Positions 1 through 8,895 of a stretch of 64,000 nt of DNA are shown here, in pieces (position 1 is the first letter of the stretch; each line of letters starts with the position of its first letter). The DNA comes from Candidatus Binatia bacterium (lineage in GTDB: Bacteria > Desulfobacterota > Binatia > HRBIN30). The notes below the pieces were generated by a model that was not told where the DNA came from, made no database searches, and worked only from the letters and a program-made list of their open reading frames with translations. The position numbers and the translations under genes were made by a program. The stretch spans positions 1 to 64,000 of the forward strand of contig JAKLJW010000006.1 of assembly GCA_023150935.1 (NCBI GenBank), read 5' to 3'.

Positions 1-1
1 C

Positions 2-3000
2 GACGGCGCCGCGCCCGCCGGTTCCACGGACGCCCTCGCCGGCGCGCTCGCGCGCTCCGCCGGCGCGGCGCGCGAGCTGGAGCGCCGCCTCAACGGCCTG
101 GCAGAGCAGGCGCGACTCATGTTCGATGCCATGGACTTCCGCTTCCTTTTCGATTCTGGCCGGCATCTGCTCTCGATCGGGTATCAGGTCGCCGACGGCT
201 GTCTCGATCCGAGCTGTTATGACCTGCTCGCCTCGGAAGCGCGGCTGGCCAGCTTTGTGGCCATCGCCAAGGGGGACGTGCCGGCCCGGCACTGGTTCCG
301 CCTCGGGCGCGCGCTGACGCCGGTCGACCGCGGCTCGGCGCTGATCTCCTGGTCGGGCTCGATGTTCGAGTATCTGATGCCCTCACTCGTGATGCGCGCG
401 CCGGCGCGCAGCCTCCTTGAACAGACGGGCCGCCTCGTCGTCCGCCGGCAGATCGGCTACGGCGCCACGCTCGGCGTGCCGTGGGGGATTTCGGAGTCGG
501 CCTACAATGCGCGCGATCTGGCACTTACGTATCAGTACTCGAACTTCGGGGTTCCCGGCCTCGGCCTCAAGCGCGGACTCAGCGCGGACGCCGTCGTTGC
601 GCCATACGCGACGGCACTCGCGGCGATGGTGGACCCGGAGGCGGCCACACGCAACTTTGCCCGCCTCGCCCACAGCGGGGGTCGTGGGGACTTCGGCTAC
701 TACGAGGCGTTGGACTACACGCCGGCGCGGCTACCCGAAGGCGAGCCGGTGGCCATTGTGCGCGCCTACATGGCCCACCATCAGGGCATGACGTTGGTCG
801 CCCTCGACAACACACTTCACGACGGCGCGATGCGCACACGGTTTCACGCCGAACCCATCGTCCAGGCGACGGAGCTCTTGCTGCACGAACGCTGCCCACG
901 CGATGTTGCGGTCGCCCGCCCGCGCGCCGAAGAGGTGGTTGCCGCCGTCAACCTTCGCGCCATCGTGCCCCCGACGCCGCGCCAGTACGACACCCCGCAT
1001 GACCCGGTGCCACGCACGCACATCCTCTCCAATGGCCGCTACGCCGTGATGCTTACTGCAGCCGGTTCCGGTTACAGCCGTTGGCGCGATCTGGCGGTGA
1101 CACGCTGGCGGGAGGATGTCACGTGCGACGCCTGGGGTACGTACGTCTTTCTACGCGACGTTCAGAGTGGGGATGTGTGGTCGGCGGCCTACCAACCGTG
1201 CGGCGTCGAGCCGGACAGTTATCACGTGGAGTTCGCCGAAGACCGGGTCGAGATCGGCCGCCGCGACGGGACGATAGCGACGACGCTCGCCGTGGCGGTC
1301 TCTCCCGAAGCCGACGCCGAGGTCCGCCGCGTGTCGCTTTCGAACCTCGGCAGCCGCCCGCGCGACATCGAGCTTACCTCCTACGCCGAGATCGTTTTGG
1401 CGCCGCCGGCGGCCGACGCCGCCCATCCGGCGTTTGCGAAGCTCTTCGTGCAAACGGAATTCGTCCCCACCGTCGGCGCGCTCCTCGCGACGCGCCGCCG
1501 GCGGTCGCCGGACGAGCCCGAAGTCTGGGCGGCGCACCTGGCCGTCGTCGAGGGCGCCGGCGTCGGCACCCTACAGTTCGAGACCGACCGGGCCCGGTTT
1601 CTGGGACGCGGCCGCGAGGTTCGCACGGCGGTCGCCCTCCTCGACGGGCAGCCGCTCTCCAATACGGCGGGTGTCGTGCTCGATCCCGTCTTCAGTCTGC
1701 GCCAACGCGTCCGGATTCCCCCGGGCGCAACCGTGCGTGTGGCCTTCTGGACCCTGGTTGCACAGTCACGCGGCGAGGCGCTCGACCTGGCCGACAAACA
1801 CCTCGATGCCGCCGCCTTCGATCGGGCTGCCACCCTGACGTGGACCCAGGCGCAGGTTCAGCTTCATCATCTCGGTGTCGGCCCCGAAGAAGCCCACCTG
1901 TTCCAGTCGCTTGCCAACCACGTCCTTTACGCCAACCCGGCGCTCCGCCCGTCATCGGCAGTCCTCGCGCGCAGCGAAAGCGGTCCATCGACGCTCTGGG
2001 CACACGGCATCTCCGGCGACCTCCCGATCGTCCTGGTGCGCATCGACGAGGTCGACGATCTCGCTATCGTCCGGCAGCTTCTCCGGGCCCACGAGTACTG
2101 GCGGCTGAAGCTGCTGGCCGTCGACCTCGTCGTTCTGAACGAACGGTCGACGTCGTACACCCAGGAGCTGCAAGGGGCACTCGACGCAGCCGTGCGAGCC
2201 AGCCAGTCGCGGCCGCGGTCCTACGGCGAGGGCGCGCGTGGCAGCGTCTTTGTCCTGCGCTCGGACCTGCTGTCAGGCGAGGCTTACAGCCTGCTCCGGA
2301 CGGTGGCGCGCGCGGTCTTGCTCAGTCGTCGCGGCAGCCTCGCCGAACAGCTCGAACACCTGGAGGCCGCGGCGCTCGCCGCCCCCCCCGGGGCCGCGCT
2401 CCCTGATGCTCGACGCTCACTGGCACGGATTGCGTTTCCACCGGTGACGCGAGATGCCGGGCGCGTCGCGTCGTCCGGCCCGGCGCCCGCCAGTGGAGCG
2501 CCGCCGCTCGAGTTCTACAACGGCCTCGGCGGGTTTGCCGCCGGCGGGCAGGAGTATGTGGTCGTCCTCGGCGCGGGACAGTGGACGCCCGCCCCCTGGA
2601 TTAACGTCGTCGCCAATCCGTCGTTCGGCTTCCAGGTGTCCGCCGAGGGCGCCGGCTACACGTGGGCCGCCAACAGCCGCGAGCACCAGTTGACGGCGTG
2701 GTCGAACGATCCCGTGAGCGACCGACCGGGCGAGGTTATCTACGTCCGCGACGACGACACCGGCGCGCTCTGGGGGCCCACCGCGCTGCCGATTCGCGTC
2801 GAAACCTCGCGCTACCTGTGCCGGCACGGCCATGGCTACAGCCGCTTCGAGCACAGCGCCCACGGGCTGGAGCTAGAGTTGGTGCAGTATGTTGCGATCG
2901 ACGACCCGATCAAAATCTCGCGCCTGACGGTGCGTAACAACTCGGGTCGCGCGCGACGACTCTCGATCACGGCATACGTGGAGTGGGTGCTCGGCTCCTC

Positions 3001-4915
3001 ACGCGGCACTACGGCGCCCCACGTGGTATCCGAAATCGATGCGGAGACCGGGGCCCTGCTCGCGCGCAACCCCTGGAGCAACGACTTCGGCCGGCGCGTC
3101 GCTTTCGCCGACCTCGCCGGCCAGCAGATCGCATGCACCGGTGACCGCACGGAGTTCATCGGTCGCCACGGCACGCTCGCACAGCCGGCAGCACTCGCCG
3201 ACGGTGCGATGCTGTCGAACCGGGTCGGTGCCGGGCTGGACCCCTGCGGAGCGCTGCAGACCCGGGTGGATCTCCGCCCTGGTGCGGTCGCCGAGATCGT
3301 CGTGTTCCTCGGCGAGGCGGCAAGCCGAACTGACGCGCGGGCCCTGATTCGACGCTACCGCACCTCCGACCTTGACGAAGTGCTCGGGGCGGTGACGCGC
3401 CACTGGGACGACGTCCTCGGCACGGTGCAGGTGCGCACGCCGGATCGGTCGATGGACCTCCTGCTCAACCGCTGGCTGCTCTACCAGACCCTCGCCTGCC
3501 GCCTGTGGGCGCGTTCGGCCTTCTACCAGGCGAGCGGTGCGTACGGCTTCCGCGACCAACTCCAGGACGTCATGGCGCTTGTGCTCACGCAGCCGGCGCT
3601 GATGCGCGCACACCTCCTGCGCGCCGCGGCGCGGCAGTTCGCCGAAGGCGACGTCCAGCACTGGTGGCTGCCACCCTCGGGCCAGGGAGTTCGGACTCGG
3701 GTGTCCGACGACGCGATCTGGTTACCCTATGCCGTTACCCATTACATCGAGGTGACGGAAGACGCCGGCGTTCTGGACGAGGTGGTGCCTCTACTCGAGG
3801 GACCGACTCTGGGCGACGGCGAGGACGACGCGTACTTCTGCCCGCGCGGCGGCGACGAAACCGCAACCGTGTTCGAGCACTGTGCGCGCGCGCTTGACCG
3901 GAGTCTGGCGGTGGGGGCGCATGGGCTACCCCTGATTGGCACCGGAGACTGGAACGACGGCATGAACCGTGTCGGTCACGCCGGTCAGGGCGAGAGCGTC
4001 TGGCTCGGTTGGTTCCTGTGCGCGACGCTCACCGGTTTTGCGCCGATCGCCGAGCGTCGGGGCGAGGCAGTGCGGGCGACGGCCTGGCGGCGCCACGCGG
4101 CGGCCGTCGGTGCGGCACTGGAACACGGGGCATGGGATGGCGGCTGGTACCGCCGGGCCTACTTCGACGACGGCACGCCGCTCGGGTCGGCCACCAACGC
4201 CGAGTGCCGTATAGATTCGGTCGCGCAGTCGTGGGCGGTGCTTTCCGGAACGGGCGACCCGGAACGGGCGGCGCGGGCCATGGCCGCCGTGGACGAGCAC
4301 CTTGTGCGGCGCGATGCGGGACTCGTCCTGCTCTTCGCGCCGCCGTTCGACCAGACCCCCCTCGATCCGGGGTACGTCAAGGGATATCCCCCCGGCATCC
4401 GCGAGAACGGCGGCCAGTATACCCACGCCGCCGCCTGGTCGGTGATCGCCTTTGCAATGCTCGGGGACGGCGACCGTGCCGGAGAGCTGTTTTCACTGGT
4501 CAACCCCATCAACCACGCCACCTCGCGCGTCGCGATGCACCGCTACAAGGTAGAACCGTACGTCGCCTGCGCCGACGTCTACGGCCAACCGCCACACATC
4601 GGGCGCGGCGGCTGGACGTGGTACACCGGCTCGGCCGGATGGCTGTACCGGGCCGGTCTGGAGGCGATCCTCGGGTTTCGCGTCCGCGGCACGACACTGC
4701 TCCTCGACCCCTGCATCCCGCACGCCTGGTCCGGCTTCGAGGTCGTGTATCGCTACAAGTCGGCTCGCTACGAGATCGTGGTCGAGAACCCTTTGGGTGT
4801 CAGCCGCGGCGTCGCTCGGGCCGAGCTAGACGGCGCGACGCTGCCCGGTCCCGGCGCGCGTATCCCCCTGGCGGACGATGGCGCCCGCCATCGCGTCCGC
4901 GTGGTCCTCGGCTGA
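2..4915 (+). CDS. Cyclic beta-1,2-glucan synthase (NdvB/Cgs-like), C-terminal part, 5' end outside window
   Basis: The frame is open to the window edge, so 1,637 C-terminal residues are seen. In the NdvB/ChvB family an N-terminal membrane GT84 domain, missing here, polymerises UDP-glucose, and GH94-type domains control chain length of the periplasmic cyclic glucan. Visible in order are an FLFD...LLSIGY linker with a glycoamylase-like segment (about residues 45-300), a first sugar-binding sandwich starting near TPHDPVPRTH (about 330), a second near EFYNGLGGF (about 835), and the (alpha/alpha)6 barrel from about 1,150. The GH94 general acid is kept as Asp1319 in GTGDWNDGMN. The first internal ATG (119) lies inside conserved sequence and is not the start. 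Family assignment is firm. Whether the full protein makes a cyclic product depends on the unseen half. Confidence 0.93.
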   Translation, partial: DGAAPAGSTDALAGALARSAGAARELERRLNGLAEQARLMFDAMDFRFLFDSGRHLLSIGYQVADGCLDPSCYDLLASEARLASFVAIAKGDVPARHWFRLGRALTPVDRGSALISWSGSMFEYLMPSLVMRAPARSLLEQTGRLVVRRQIGYGATLGVPWGISESAYNARDLALTYQYSNFGVPGLGLKRGLSADAVVAPYATALAAMVDPEAATRNFARLAHSGGRGDFGYYEALDYTPARLPEGEPVAIVRAYMAHHQGMTLVALDNTLHDGAMRTRFHAEPIVQATELLLHERCPRDVAVARPRAEEVVAAVNLRAIVPPTPRQYDTPHDPVPRTHILSNGRYAVMLTAAGSGYSRWRDLAVTRWREDVTCDAWGTYVFLRDVQSGDVWSAAYQPCGVEPDSYHVEFAEDRVEIGRRDGTIATTLAVAVSPEADAEVRRVSLSNLGSRPRDIELTSYAEIVLAPPAADAAHPAFAKLFVQTEFVPTVGALLATRRRRSPDEPEVWAAHLAVVEGAGVGTLQFETDRARFLGRGREVRTAVALLDGQPLSNTAGVVLDPVFSLRQRVRIPPGATVRVAFWTLVAQSRGEALDLADKHLDAAAFDRAATLTWTQAQVQLHHLGVGPEEAHLFQSLANHVLYANPALRPSSAVLARSESGPSTLWAHGISGDLPIVLVRIDEVDDLAIVRQLLRAHEYWRLKLLAVDLVVLNERSTSYTQELQGALDAAVRASQSRPRSYGEGARGSVFVLRSDLLSGEAYSLLRTVARAVLLSRRGSLAEQLEHLEAAALAAPPGAALPDARRSLARIAFPPVTRDAGRVASSGPAPASGAPPLEFYNGLGGFAAGGQEYVVVLGAGQWTPAPWINVVANPSFGFQVSAEGAGYTWAANSREHQLTAWSNDPVSDRPGEVIYVRDDDTGALWGPTALPIRVETSRYLCRHGHGYSRFEHSAHGLELELVQYVAIDDPIKISRLTVRNNSGRARRLSITAYVEWVLGSSRGTTAPHVVSEIDAETGALLARNPWSNDFGRRVAFADLAGQQIACTGDRTEFIGRHGTLAQPAALADGAMLSNRVGAGLDPCGALQTRVDLRPGAVAEIVVFLGEAASRTDARALIRRYRTSDLDEVLGAVTRHWDDVLGTVQVRTPDRSMDLLLNRWLLYQTLACRLWARSAFYQASGAYGFRDQLQDVMALVLTQPALMRAHLLRAAARQFAEGDVQHWWLPPSGQGVRTRVSDDAIWLPYAVTHYIEVTEDAGVLDEVVPLLEGPTLGDGEDDAYFCPRGGDETATVFEHCARALDRSLAVGAHGLPLIGTGDWNDGMNRVGHAGQGESVWLGWFLCATLTGFAPIAERRGEAVRATAWRRHAAAVGAALEHGAWDGGWYRRAYFDDGTPLGSATNAECRIDSVAQSWAVLSGTGDPERAARAMAAVDEHLVRRDAGLVLLFAPPFDQTPLDPGYVKGYPPGIRENGGQYTHAAAWSVIAFAMLGDGDRAGELFSLVNPINHATSRVAMHRYKVEPYVACADVYGQPPHIGRGGWTWYTGSAGWLYRAGLEAILGFRVRGTTLLLDPCIPHAWSGFEVVYRYKSARYEIVVENPLGVSRGVARAELDGATLPGPGARIPLADDGARHRVRVVLG

Positions 4916-5007
4916 TCGCGATGGAGATCGGCCGGCGGCGATCGCCCCGGCGTTGTTTGGCAGCCGGCGTTCGGGCACACTCCCGCGCGATCGGGGGCCG
5001 ATGTCGA

Positions 5008-6612
5008 ATGGCGCAAGAATCCGTGGATGTCCTGATCGTCGGTGCCGGTGCCGCCGGGGCGGCCCTGGCGTGGAGCCTGGCCGACACGCGCATGAACATC
5101 CTCTGCCTGGAGCAGGGCGACTGGATGGACCCGGCGCGTTACCCGCCGACGGCGATGGATTGGGAGGCGCGCCACCTCGGCGATTTCGCGGTAAGCCCGA
5201 ATGTTCGGCAACGGCCGGAAGACTATCCCGTCAACGACTCGGAATCGCCCATTCAGGCCGCGATGTTCAACGCCGTCGGCGGCAGCACCATTCTTTACGC
5301 CGCCCATTTCCCGCGCTTCCACCCCTCCGACTTCCGCGTGCGCACGCTCGATGGCGTTGCCGACGACTGGCCGATCGACTACGCCCGCCTGGAGCCGTAC
5401 TACGACCTGAACGCCCGCATGATGGGCGTGGCCGGGCTGGCCGGCGACCCGGCGTATCCGCCGAAGGAATTGCCGTTGCCGCCGGTGGCGTTGGGTAAGT
5501 ACGGCGAAATGCTTGCCCGCGGGTTCAATCGTCTGGGCTGGCACTGGTGGCCGTCGGACAGTGCGATTGCCACGCAGGATTACGAAGGCCGCGCCGCCTG
5601 CGTCCATGCGGGGACCTGCCTGTTCGGCTGTCCGCAGGGGGCCAAAGCGAGTACCGACATCACTTACTGGCCCGAGGCGGTGCGGCGCGGGGTGCGCGTG
5701 CGGACGCGCTGCCGGGTGCGCGAGATCGCGGTCGACGCCACCGGCATGGCCACCGGCGCGGTGTATTACGACGCCGATGGCAGCGAGCGCTATCAGCCCG
5801 CGCACGTCGTCGTGCTGGCGTGCAACGGCATCGGCACACCGCGCCTGCTGCTCAACTCGCGTTCGCAACAGTTCCCCGACGGGCTGGCCAACCGCAGCGG
5901 CCTGGTCGGCAAGAACCTGATGTTGCACCCGTACGCCATGGTGCTCGGCGTGTTCGACGAACCGATCGAGGGTTACAAGGGCCCGACCGGCTGCTGCATC
6001 ATGAGTCAGGAGTTTTACGAGACGGACCGTGCCCGGGGTTTCGTGCGCGGTTATTCCCTGGAGATCACACGGGGGTTCGGACCGGTGATGACGGCCATGT
6101 GGGCCCTCAACAACGGGCGCCTGCCGTGGGGCGCCGAGCATCACCGCGCCTATGCCGGCCTGTTCGACCGCATGGCGGGCATGGTGGCGATTTGCGAGGA
6201 CCTGCCCGAACCGACCAACCGCGTCACGCTCGATCCGACGCTGGTCGACGGCCACGGGATTCCGGCCCCGAAGGTCACCTATCGTCTCGGGGACAACACC
6301 CGGACGATGCTCGCTCACGCGGTGGCGCGGGCACAGGAGGTGCTGGCAGCAGCCGGGGCCAGGGACACCGTCGTCGAGGCGCCGCTGGCGCTGGCGGGCT
6401 GGCACCTCATGGGCACGGCGCGCATGGGCACCGATCCGCGCGCGTCGGTGGTCAACGAGTGGGGCCGCTGTCACGATGTGCGCAATCTGTTCATCGTCGA
6501 CGGCAGCATCTTCGTCACCGCCGCGGGCGTGAATCCGACCAACACCATCCAGGCGCTGGCACTCCACATCGGCGACACGATGAAGAAGAACCTGGCGAAC
6601 CTGTTCGACTGA
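5008..6612 (+). CDS. GMC-family FAD-dependent oxidoreductase
   Basis: 534-residue flavoprotein of the glucose-methanol-choline family, oxidising an alcohol or sugar of unknown identity. The FAD-binding Rossmann motif VGAGAAGAALAWSLAD starts about residue 10. The C-terminal catalytic signature HLMGTARMG, followed by NPTNTIQALAL, supplies the usual His and Asn. A Cys cluster, CVHAGTCLFGC, sits mid-protein, as in gluconate-dehydrogenase-like members. ATG 5008 is chosen because it lies just before the FAD strand; an in-frame ATG at 4921 would add 29 Arg-rich residues with no family match. No Tat or Sec signal is visible. The next gene encodes a subunit-3-like partner, so the two probably form one dehydrogenase. 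No cytochrome subunit follows, and the electron acceptor is unknown. Confidence 0.93.
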   Translation: MAQESVDVLIVGAGAAGAALAWSLADTRMNILCLEQGDWMDPARYPPTAMDWEARHLGDFAVSPNVRQRPEDYPVNDSESPIQAAMFNAVGGSTILYAAHFPRFHPSDFRVRTLDGVADDWPIDYARLEPYYDLNARMMGVAGLAGDPAYPPKELPLPPVALGKYGEMLARGFNRLGWHWWPSDSAIATQDYEGRAACVHAGTCLFGCPQGAKASTDITYWPEAVRRGVRVRTRCRVREIAVDATGMATGAVYYDADGSERYQPAHVVVLACNGIGTPRLLLNSRSQQFPDGLANRSGLVGKNLMLHPYAMVLGVFDEPIEGYKGPTGCCIMSQEFYETDRARGFVRGYSLEITRGFGPVMTAMWALNNGRLPWGAEHHRAYAGLFDRMAGMVAICEDLPEPTNRVTLDPTLVDGHGIPAPKVTYRLGDNTRTMLAHAVARAQEVLAAAGARDTVVEAPLALAGWHLMGTARMGTDPRASVVNEWGRCHDVRNLFIVDGSIFVTAAGVNPTNTIQALALHIGDTMKKNLANLFD

Positions 6613-6636
6613 GAACGGCCGGAGCAAGCGCACGCC

Positions 6637-7092
6637 ATGACCGACCACGTCGCCGCCCCTGAATCCGTGAATTTGTGCCTGCTCGCAAGCGTGCTCGACG
6701 AGCTCATCCCGGCGCGGCCGGACGCGGATCTGCCCGCCGCCGGCCAGCTCGATCTGGCCGGAGCGGTGGAAGCCGCCCTGCGCACCGCCCCGATGCTGCA
6801 CGCGATGGTCGTCGAGGGTCTGAAGGATCTCGACGACGCCGCGCGCCGCCGTTTCGGCCGCGGCTTTCCCGATCTAAACGGTGCGGACAAGGTCACGCTA
6901 CTCGGCGAGCAGGGCTTTGTCCTGCCGCTGACCCTGCACGCGTACATTGCGTACTACCAGCACCCGCGCGTCGTGAGCGCGCTCGGCCTCGAACCACGTC
7001 CGCCGCACCCGAAGGGTTACGAGGTCGAGATCGGCGACCTCACGCTGCTCGATCCGGTGCGGGCGCGGCCGACGCTCTATCGCCGCTGTTAG
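6637..7092 (+). CDS. Gluconate 2-dehydrogenase subunit 3-like protein
   Basis: 151-residue helical protein resembling the small subunit (subunit 3 family) of membrane gluconate dehydrogenase. It shows the typical early segment LLASVLDELIPARPDADLP, a central GFPDLNGADKVTLLGEQG region and a C-terminal YYQHPRVVSALGLEPRPPHP stretch. It begins 24 bases after the GMC gene and on the same strand, which is the usual pairing. Most family members carry a twin-arginine leader; none is visible here, so this pair may act in the cytoplasm or rely on another partner for export. Recognition rests on pattern and context, not on a search. Confidence 0.75.
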   Translation: MTDHVAAPESVNLCLLASVLDELIPARPDADLPAAGQLDLAGAVEAALRTAPMLHAMVVEGLKDLDDAARRRFGRGFPDLNGADKVTLLGEQGFVLPLTLHAYIAYYQHPRVVSALGLEPRPPHPKGYEVEIGDLTLLDPVRARPTLYRRC

Positions 7093-7130
7093 GCGTGATG
7101 TGACAGACGAAGTAACAGATAAGGATTAGC

Positions 7131-7157
7131 CACGAAGGTCACGAAGACCACGAAGAA
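7131..7157. repeat. Three tandem 9-bp units (CACGAAGRN)
   Basis: Three consecutive 9-base units, CACGAAGGT, CACGAAGAC and CACGAAGAA, at the 3' end of the minus-strand propeller gene. They encode that protein's last residues (SSWSS) and supply its stop codon. They look like a dispersed intergenic repeat that reached the gene end. Confidence 0.7.
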
Positions 7158-8863
7158 CGGCACCCGGGCATGACTGCGGCATGCCTCCGGCGCCGACGCC
7201 AGCAGACTCCCGCTGCCCCGAGCAGCATGATCAGCCAGCCCGGTCCGGTGCCCTCCGCTGCGCCGACGTGGCACCCGCCGCTGCCGGGAGCGCGCGAGCC
7301 CGCGCCGCCGCCTGCCTCGAGCGGCTGACCACCGGACTGGATGACCTCTACGCTGCCGTCGGCGGCCGCCACGTCGATCCGTTGCCCGCGCACGTCCGAG
7401 CCGACGACCTGGGTGGCAAGCAGCGGGTAGGCCCCCGGGGGTAGCCCATCGGGGGTCGACACCGTACACGTGTACAGGGTGTGGGGGTTGCCGAAGAACT
7501 CGGCGTCGGAGCTCAGCAGGATCGCCCGCAACCAGCCCGTACCGACCGTGAACCCGCGGCCGATGCTGCCTGTTTCCGGGCCCCGGCGGCAGTCCCCGAC
7601 CTGCAGGCGGGGATCGAACACCAGGTCGTTCTGGATGGCGAATAGCGGAGCGCCTGCCGTGGTGAGGGTCACCGTGATCGTGCCGGTACCCCCGGCAGGT
7701 CCCGTGGTCGACCCGACCTGCAGGCATGGTGTGCCGCCCGGGCAGTGCGGGGTCGGGGCCTTCGTGGGTGTCAGCGTGAAGGTGGGGGTGGGCGTCGGCG
7801 TTGGCCGCGGCGTGTGGTCCGCGGGACGGCACGGCCCGGCCATACGCCCGACGGCAATATCGCGGGGATAGTTCCAGCCGGGAATCCGTGCGGTGACGGT
7901 CAGCGTGCTCGTGTCAACCGCGAGCACCGATCCTCCAGCCTCCGGCGCGAACACGGCGTGGCCGTCCGGGGTCACCGCCAGTGCCGTGACGGCCACACCC
8001 AGATCGAGGCTGCCGATCTGCTTCGTAGACGTGTCGATGGCGTGCAGCCTGCCAATGCCGTTGTCGCTTGCAACATAGAGGCGGCCACCATCCGGTGCGA
8101 GGGCCAGCGCGTATGGCGTGGTACCGTGGGGGGGGATCTCGACGTGGGCAATCGAAGAAGCGGTTACCACATCGAGGATCGGAACCGCGCCGAAACCGTC
8201 CCTGAGCAGCACGTACGCGGTTCGGTCATCGGGAGCCAGCACCACGCCTGTCGCGATGGGTCGTTCCAGGTCTGGGAGGAACGGGATCGTCTCAACCACC
8301 GCGCCGCTGTTCACGTCGACGACGGCCACGCCGCCGCGAAGGCCCCATGGCAGTGGCGCGTAGAGGCGCCCCCCATCGCGGCTTGCGGCGACCTTCACGT
8401 TCGTCCAGTCCCAGAAGCTCTTGGCGCCGAGCGGAAACTGGATCGACTTAATGAGCGAGCGGGAGGCGAGGTCGACGATCGAGACGAAGTCCTCGCACGC
8501 ATCGACCACGTACGCGACGCTGCCGTCCGCGCTGACGGTAAGACTCGTGGGACACGAACGGACCTGCACGGCGTCGACCGGCTCGTACGTGTCCCCGGAT
8601 ACCACCCAGAGCCGCTCGCCGTCCGTGACGTAGACGAAGCGCCCGTTCGGATCCACCGCCACGCCGCGGGGTGCCCCTCCGACGTCTATGGTAGCAACGA
8701 CCGCCAGCCTCTCAGCATCGATGACGGTGACGTAATCCGCTCCACTGTTGGCGACATACGCACAAACGTCCCCAGCGACCGTCGGCGCGGCTGTCGACAC
8801 CGCCAGGACCGGCGCGGCAGCGGCGATAAGGACCAAGAAGCAAGACCGCTTGAAGGCTTCCAT
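7139..8863 (-). CDS. Exported YVTN/YncE-type beta-propeller with cohesin-like domain and C-terminal anchor
   Basis: 574-residue surface or secreted protein. A signal peptide starts at ATG 8863 (MEAFKRSCFLVLIAAAA). Seven or so YVTN-type blades follow (about residues 30-330; motifs such as CAYVANSGADYVTVID and GRLYVASDNG). Next come a Thr-Pro linker (TPRPTPTPTPTFTLTPTKAP), a cohesin-like beta domain (about 385-525) and a tail with Gly-Cys, a hydrophobic helix and five Arg. The tail resembles PEP/MYXO-type C-terminal sorting signals. A GTG at 8899 overlapping the upstream stop could add 12 residues, but the signal peptide favours 8863. It lies 32 bases after the beta-helix gene, so co-transcription is likely. 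YVTN propellers bind partners or act as scaffolds; no catalytic site is seen. The last residues come from a repeat. Confidence 0.85.
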   Translation of the reverse strand: MEAFKRSCFLVLIAAAAPVLAVSTAAPTVAGDVCAYVANSGADYVTVIDAERLAVVATIDVGGAPRGVAVDPNGRFVYVTDGERLWVVSGDTYEPVDAVQVRSCPTSLTVSADGSVAYVVDACEDFVSIVDLASRSLIKSIQFPLGAKSFWDWTNVKVAASRDGGRLYAPLPWGLRGGVAVVDVNSGAVVETIPFLPDLERPIATGVVLAPDDRTAYVLLRDGFGAVPILDVVTASSIAHVEIPPHGTTPYALALAPDGGRLYVASDNGIGRLHAIDTSTKQIGSLDLGVAVTALAVTPDGHAVFAPEAGGSVLAVDTSTLTVTARIPGWNYPRDIAVGRMAGPCRPADHTPRPTPTPTPTFTLTPTKAPTPHCPGGTPCLQVGSTTGPAGGTGTITVTLTTAGAPLFAIQNDLVFDPRLQVGDCRRGPETGSIGRGFTVGTGWLRAILLSSDAEFFGNPHTLYTCTVSTPDGLPPGAYPLLATQVVGSDVRGQRIDVAAADGSVEVIQSGGQPLEAGGGAGSRAPGSGGCHVGAAEGTGPGWLIMLLGAAGVCWRRRRRHAAVMPGCRSSWSS

Positions 8864-8895
8864 GTGAGGCTCACTTTCGCCGGTTGTTTCAGGGT

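Noticed and set aside
4768-6801. Long minus-strand open frame (677 codons) opposite the GMC gene
   Set aside because: GC-rich antisense shadow: low-complexity His/Arg/Gln composition, no family motif, and the plus strand has a clear conserved protein.
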